Translations under genes and position numbers: made by a program
In this document: piece by piece, positions 58,981 through 64,000 of the stretch
Layout of the letters: each line of letters opens with the position of its first letter
Numbering within the stretch: position 1 is the first letter of the stretch
Assembly (NCBI RefSeq): GCF_027409185.1
Contig: NC_084469.1
Span: 83,549,918 to 83,613,917 of the forward strand
Length of the DNA stretch: 64,000 nucleotides
DNA from: Cynocephalus volans
Taxonomy: Eukaryota; Chordata; Mammalia; Dermoptera; Cynocephalidae
Direction: 5' to 3'
The notes under the pieces: model-generated
What the model saw: only the letters and a program-made list of their open reading frames with translations
The model's database searches: none
Told to the model about the DNA's origin: nothing

Positions 58981-60477
58981 AGTATATCAGTTATACTGCT
59001 ACTTTTTTTTTTTTTTTTTACTTTTTGTAGCGGTTGCCCTAGAGTTTGCAATATATAATTACCACTAACGAACTTCACTTTTAAATAACATTATACCACT
59101 TATACATAAGCATATATAAGGGTATATACACACACACACAAGCTTACATAATTGAATATATGTTGAATATCATTTTACTTCTTTCTGAAGAACTTCTTTT
59201 TAACATTTTTTGCAAGGCAGGTCTGTTGGCAACAAATTCCCTCAATTTTTGTTTGTCTGAGAAAGTCATATTTCTCCTTCATTTTTGAAGGATACTTTTG
59301 CAGGTGATAGAGTATGGATGTGCCTGTGTATTGTTTTTTGGGCATTTATCCTGCTTGATGTTCTCCTAGCTTCCTGGAACCTTCCTGGAACTTTGGTATG
59401 GTGTCGGACGTTAATTTGTGGAAATTCTCTGTCATTATTGTTTTAAAGATTTCTTCTGTTCCCCCCCCACTCTTTTTCCTGTGTTCCCATTATGCATATG
59501 TTTCACCTTTTGTAGTTGTCCCACAGTCCTTGGATATTCTGGGTTTTTTTTCCCCCCAAGTCTGTTTGCTTTCCATTTTTGGAGGTTTCTATTGAGATAT
59601 CCCCAAGCTCAGAGATTCTTTCCTTAGTGGTGTCCAGTTTACTAATAAGCCCATCAATGGCATTCTTCGTTTCTGTTAGTGTTTTTGATTTCTAGCATTT
59701 CTTTTTGGTTCTTTCTTAGAATTTTCATTTTTCTGTATACATTGCTCATTTATTTGTGCATGCTACTTTATTCATTAGAGTCCTTAGCTTATTAATCATA
59801 GTTGTTTTTAATAACTGGTCTGATAATTCTAACATCCCTGCCATAACTGAGTCTAGTTCTGAGGCTTGTGCTCTCTCTTCAAACTTTTTTTTTTTTTTGC
59901 CTTTTAGTATGTCTTGTAATTTTTTTCTTGTTAGTTGGACATGATGGCCAAGAGGAATTGCTGTAATTAGGCCTGTGGTAATGTGTTGGGTAGGGGAAGC
60001 ATTCTGTAGTACTAAGATTAGGTCTGAGTCTCTTAGTGAGTCTATGCCTTTGGAATGTGAACCTCACCTGTGCGTCTTGGTTTCCCTTTCCTCCTGTGAT
60101 GACCGAGTAGAGCTCCTAGAGGTAAAACTCACAAAAGTGTGGGACATTCCCCCCAACTGTTAAATGGCTCCTCTTTGAGTTTTTAACTCTCACACTGAGC
60201 CTCTGGCAACTCATCAGTTACAGTGAAGGTTTCTCTACCTCAGCATTGGTTCCTGCAGAGGTTTCAGTTCATGGGTTTCTGCTCCGTAAGTTGTGATTCT
60301 CTGTATTTGCCTGTTAGTTTCTCCAATTTGAAGCAGTGGATTGCCCTATTACCTCACTTCTCTTATGGATCTAAGAAGAGTTGATTTTTCAGTTTGTTCA
60401 GCTTTTTTACTTGTTGTTAGGATGGAGTGGCGACTTCAAAGCTTCTCACATGCTGTACTGTAAACTGGAAGTCCCCG
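58981..60477 (-). mobile_element. HAL1 / old L1 5'-region relic
   Basis: 'GTAGCGGTTGCCCTAGAGTT', 'GCAAGGCAGGTCTGTTGGCA', 'TTAATTTGTGGAAATTCTCT' and 'TCTTGTTAGTTGGACATGAT' are reverse HAL1/L1M phrases. No ORF. Confidence 0.6.
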
Positions 60478-61029
60478 TCTTAGCCATTTGTAAGTATACA
60501 GTTAAGTGGTATTAAGTATATCGACATTGTTGTGTAACCATCACTACCATATATCTCCAGAACTCTTTTCATCTTGCAAAGCTGAAACTTTATATCCATT
60601 AAACAATAACTTCTCATTCCTTTCTCCTCCCATCCCCTGGCAATCACCAGTCTACTTTCCATCTCTATGAGTTTGACTACTCAAGGTACCTCCCATAAGT
60701 AGAATCAGACAATATTTGTCTTTTTGTGACTGGCTTTTTGCACATTGCATAATGTCCTCAAGGTTTTGGAAAAGTTTGAGAAGGACTGGTGTTAGCACTT
60801 TTTAAAAAAAATTTTTTTTTTAATAAAGTCCTGAGCATCCTGAACGTCTGTACTTCAATAATATTAGCTCTTTAAATGGTTGGTAGAATTCACCAATGAA
60901 GGGCCGAGCCCGTGGCGCACTCGGGAGAGTGCGGCGCTGGGAGCGCGGCGACGCTCCCGCCGCGGGTTCGGATCCTATATAGGAATGGCCGGTGCACTCA
61001 CTGGCTGAGTGCAGGTCATGAAAAACGAC

Positions 61030-61060
<31 letters not shown>

Positions 61061-61800
61061 ATTCACCAATGAAGTCATCAGGTCCAGAACTTTTCTTTAT
61101 TGGCACATTTTTGATTACTGATTCAATCTCTTTATTAGTTGAAGGTCTCTTCAGATTTTCTAATTTTTCATTATTCTGTCTTGGTAAGTTTTGTGTTTCT
61201 GGGAATTTGTCGATTTCATCTAGGTTATCCAATTTGTCGGCATATAGTGTTCACAGCAATTTCTTATAATATTTTTTATTTATGTAGAATTGGTAGTAAT
61301 GCCCCCATTTTCATTTCTGATTTGGTAATTTGAGTCATCTCACTTTTTTTCTTAATCAGTTTAGCTAAAGATTTGTCAATTTTGTAGATCTTTGTGAAGA
61401 AACCAACTTTTGGTTTTGTTAATTTTTTGCTGTTGTTTTTTATTATCTTTTATTTATCTCTGCTCTAATCTTATTTCCTTCTGCTAGCTTTGGGTTTAGT
61501 TTGTCCTTATTTTTCTAATTCCTCAAGTAGTAAATTTAGGTTGTTGATTTGTGTTTTTTTTTTTAACGTAAGTGTTTACAAGTGGAAATTGTCCCCTTAA
61601 CATTGCTTTTGCTGTGTTCAATAAATTTTGGTATGTTGTGTTTTCACTTTCACTCATCTCTAAATATTTTCTAATTTCCTTTGTGATTTCTTCTTTGATC
61701 CATTGGTTGTTTAAGAGTGTGTTGTCTAATTTACACAAATTTGTAAATTTTCCAGTTTTCCTTTTGTTGTTGACTTCTAACTTCATTTTGATTTGGTTGG
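60478..61800 (-). mobile_element. Old L1 (3' UTR then RT and endonuclease region), interrupted
   Basis: 60,478-60,775 is L1 3' UTR. 60,776-61,800 in reverse carries FPETQNLPRQN, KSSGPDDFIGEF and KLEVNNKRKTGK, RT and endonuclease-region ORF2 phrases. A CYN SINE sits inside. Coding is broken. Confidence 0.75.
60902..61058 (+). mobile_element. CYN SINE, GC-rich subfamily, sense copy
   Basis: GGCCGAGCCCGTGGCGCACT, then an inverted repeat GGGAGCG / CGCTCCC in the anticodon-arm position, B box GGGTTCGGATCC, TATATAGGAATGGCC linker, a short second unit and about A37. GAATTCACCAATGAAG flanks it exactly (60,886 and 61,059). Confidence 0.95.
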
Positions 61801-61804
61801 AGAG

Positions 61805-63055
61805 ACACTTTGAATGATATCTATCTTAAAAAATGAACTTTGATTCTTACATCATGCCATATACAAATAATATCAAGGTGGATCATAGGCCTAAATGAAA
61901 AATTTTGAACTATAAAACTTCTAAAAAATAGTGAAAAAATTTTGTGGCCTTCAGTTGTAGGCAGGTGTTTCTAAGTTACAACACCAAAAGCATGACCTAT
62001 AAAAGAAAATTGATAAATTGGACTCTATTATGGTTCAAACTTCTACTGTATGAAAGTCACTGTTAAGAGAATGAAAAAAAGACACAGACTGGTAGAAAAT
62101 CTTTGCAAAGCATATATCTGATAGAGGACTTGTATCTAGAATATATAAGAAGACTCTCAAAACTCAATAATAAGAAAACAAACAACTCAATTAAAAATGG
62201 GCAAAAGTTTGAATAGATACTTCACCAAAGTAGACATATAGATGACAGATAAGTAGATGAAAAGATGCTCAACATCATTAGTCATTAAGGATATACACTT
62301 TACGACAATGAGATCCCACTACTGATCTATTAGAATGGCTAAAATTAAAAAGACTGAACATACCAAGGGTTGGTAAGGATGTGAAGGAACTGGAATTCTC
62401 ATACATTGAGGGTGGAAATGTAAAATGGTACAACCACTTTGAAAAACAGTTTGGCAGTTTCTTAAAAAGTTAAATACACATTTACCATATGATCCAGCCG
62501 TTCCACTTAAGAGAAACAAATGCATGTGTCTACACAATGACTTTTGCAGGAATGTTCATAGCAACTTTATTTGTAATAGCTCAAAACTGGAAATAGGACA
62601 GATGTACATCAGCATGTTAATGGATAAATAGGCAGTGATATATCCTTACAATGTAATATTATTTAGCAATAAAAAGGAATGAACTTGTTACCTGCAATGA
62701 CATGGACAAATCTCAAAATAATTATGCTGAGTGAAGAAAGCTAAATAGAAAAAGAGTAGTACTTATGATTCCATTTATATAAAACTGTAAAAACTTAAGA
62801 CTAAATTGTAGTTACAGAAAGCCGATCAGTAGTTGCCTGGGGATGGTGGAGGGGGGTTAAAGAGAAGCAGGAAGGAGAGATTTCAAAGGGGCATGAGGAA
62901 ACTTTTGGGGATGATGGATATGTTCATTGTCTTCATTGTGGTGATGTTTTCACAGGCATATACACATGTCAAAACTTATCAAATTGTGTATTTTAAATAT
63001 GTGTAGTTCATTATACCTTAATAAAGCTGTTGAATAATATAAGAAAATTTTTTAC
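61805..63055 (+). mobile_element. Old L1 3' half
   Basis: 'GGTGGATCATAGGCCTAAAT', 'CAATTAAAAATGGGCAAAAG', 'CATATGATCCAGCCGTTCCA' and 'TTCATTATACCTTAATAAAG' follow L1 ORF2-3' UTR order; no ORF. Confidence 0.75.
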
Positions 63056-63653
63056 ATCTTAAAAAAGTATGTAAAGATCATGGACTATTTCAGGTAGAAA
63101 GGAACCTTAGAAAAGAAACTCAAACCTGCAGAGTTTATGAGATTTGTTCAAGGTCTTTTTTGGAGCACAGACTAGGGGAACCTTTTTTAATATAGTCTTT
63201 CATGTTCCTTTCCTTCAAACTGTCTTTTGTAAATGATCCTTTTTCTGTGATTGGTACTGGCCCGCTTCCTTTCTCATGCTTAAACTCAGATTAATTCTCA
63301 GTTCTTTCTGTTTTATCATCAGTATTCAATCAATTTGTATTTAAGTCTTGTCTCTTCCCATCTTTAAAGGTCTGTCAAAGTTACTCTTTAAAAAAAAAAA
63401 TCCCCCCTGCCATCATTGCAGAACAGGCCAACAGCCTCATCCTGGGATTAATGTAATAATTTTCTAATCAATCCCCTTCTTTTAGTCTAATCCATGTTGT
63501 AACTATTCTCAGATTGACAGTTTAGGAAATAATTTTGTGCTTTACATTCTTCTCCTGGCCACTCACATTAGCATTATTAAGCATTTACTATGTGTATGGA
63601 ACTGTAAAGGACTAGGAAAATGGGAAGCTGAAATAGAATGATTCAAATAACTT
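63056..63653. other. Intronic, nothing recognised
   Basis: No supported feature before the last SINE. Confidence 0.5.
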
Positions 63654-63785
63654 TTTTTTTTTCTTTAGTTTGAGATGGGTTTTTACAACTTTATTTTTGG
63701 GGCAGCTGGTTGGTGTGGGGATCCAAATCCTTGAACTTGGTGTTGTCAACACTGTTCTAAACAACTGAGCTAACCAATCAGCCAG
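63654..63785 (-). mobile_element. CYN SINE monomer with 14-bp duplication
   Basis: GGGCAGCTGGTTGGTGTGGG to CAACTGAGCTAACCAATCAG in reverse. GATTCAAATAACTT flanks both sides exactly (63,640 and 63,786). It lies 155 bp before the C16orf87 exon 2 acceptor. Confidence 0.9.
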
Positions 63786-63940
63786 GATTCAAATAACTTA
63801 TGAGGAGGTGTAGTTTAAATAAAAATGTGATTTGTACCTTTAAGTATCTTACTGTTTAGTTGAAGAGACTACATAAACACTTGAGAAATTTAACTAATAG
63901 TAAAATAGTAATATATTTTTTCCTTTTTTTCCCCCTCCAG

Positions 63941-64000
63941 GTCCCTGTTGCATGTAAATCTTGTCCTTGTGGTTACATATTTATTAATAGGAAATTTCTA
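63941..64000 (+). CDS. C16orf87: C16orf87 exon 2 (start; runs off the window)
   Basis: After a pyrimidine-rich acceptor ending CCCCCTCCAG, the frame reads [20 protein letters not shown] and stays open to the last base. CKSC completes the C-x2-C...C-x2-C zinc ribbon begun by CPEC in exon 1 (seven residues between the knuckles), followed by the CPCGY turn typical of UPF0547. From memory the human protein reads ISRKLL at the end of this stretch; here it is INRKFL. The basic, Ser/Arg-rich remainder lies beyond the window. Confidence 0.95.

Larger units (their letters stand above)
34602..63940 (+). other. C16orf87 intron 1 (29,339 bp)
   Basis: GTGGGC donor at 34,602; a pyrimidine tract ending CCCCCTCCAG gives the acceptor at 63,940. 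Both phases are 0 and the joined codons read ...[11 protein letters not shown]. Most of the intron is retroelement sequence. No alternative coding exon was recognised. Confidence 0.9.

Overview
This is mammalian nuclear DNA, about 64 kb, and almost all of it is noncoding. Two protein-coding genes are recognisable by their first coding exons, and they point away from each other. On the minus strand near the left end is the first coding exon of GPT2 (mitochondrial alanine aminotransferase 2), with its CpG-island promoter and probable 5' leader exon (about 2.5-3.5 kb). On the plus strand are exon 1 (34,536-34,601) and the start of exon 2 (63,941-64,000) of the C16orf87 homologue, a small zinc-ribbon (UPF0547) protein. 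GPT2 and C16orf87 are neighbours on human 16q, so the order looks like conserved synteny seen in the opposite orientation.

The species signal comes from the SINEs. About 24 copies are built from tRNA-Ile-like monomers or dimers, ending in 'GGTTCGGATCC'-type B boxes and oligo(A). This matches the CYN/t-SINE family described from colugos (Dermoptera), so I infer Galeopterus or Cynocephalus. No other clade-specific marker was available.

Layout: 1-2,571 is GPT2 intron. 2,572-3,510 is the GPT2 first coding exon, leader exon and promoter. 3,511-34,080 is intergenic DNA filled with MaLR LTRs, MIRs, old L1 and HAL1-like fragments, a young truncated L1 (12.06-13.66 kb), a U6 pseudogene, CYN SINEs and two palindromic MITEs (a third lies at 33.2 kb). 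34,080-34,830 is the C16orf87 CpG-island promoter and exon 1. 34,602-63,940 is the 29.3-kb first intron of C16orf87. It holds a nested retroelement complex: an old minus-strand L1 is interrupted by a 1.59-kb composite element (37,241-38,831, 18-bp target-site duplication) and by a nearly full-length 6.2-kb L1 (40,799-47,010, 19-bp duplication). The intron also holds an eroded ERV pol relic (54.45-56.7 kb) and another young truncated L1 (57.2-58.96 kb).

Most unusual object: the 1.59-kb composite. It starts with the same roughly 75-bp YY1-motif leader as the local full-length L1, carries a unique middle and a roughly 107-bp VNTR, has no ORF1 or ORF2, and has a non-L1 3' end. A 5'-truncated relative of that 3' end sits at about 31.07-31.23 kb with its own imperfect duplication. 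This architecture resembles primate SVA/LAVA composite retrotransposons and suggests a non-autonomous, L1-mobilised family in this lineage. Whether it is already catalogued cannot be decided from the sequence alone.
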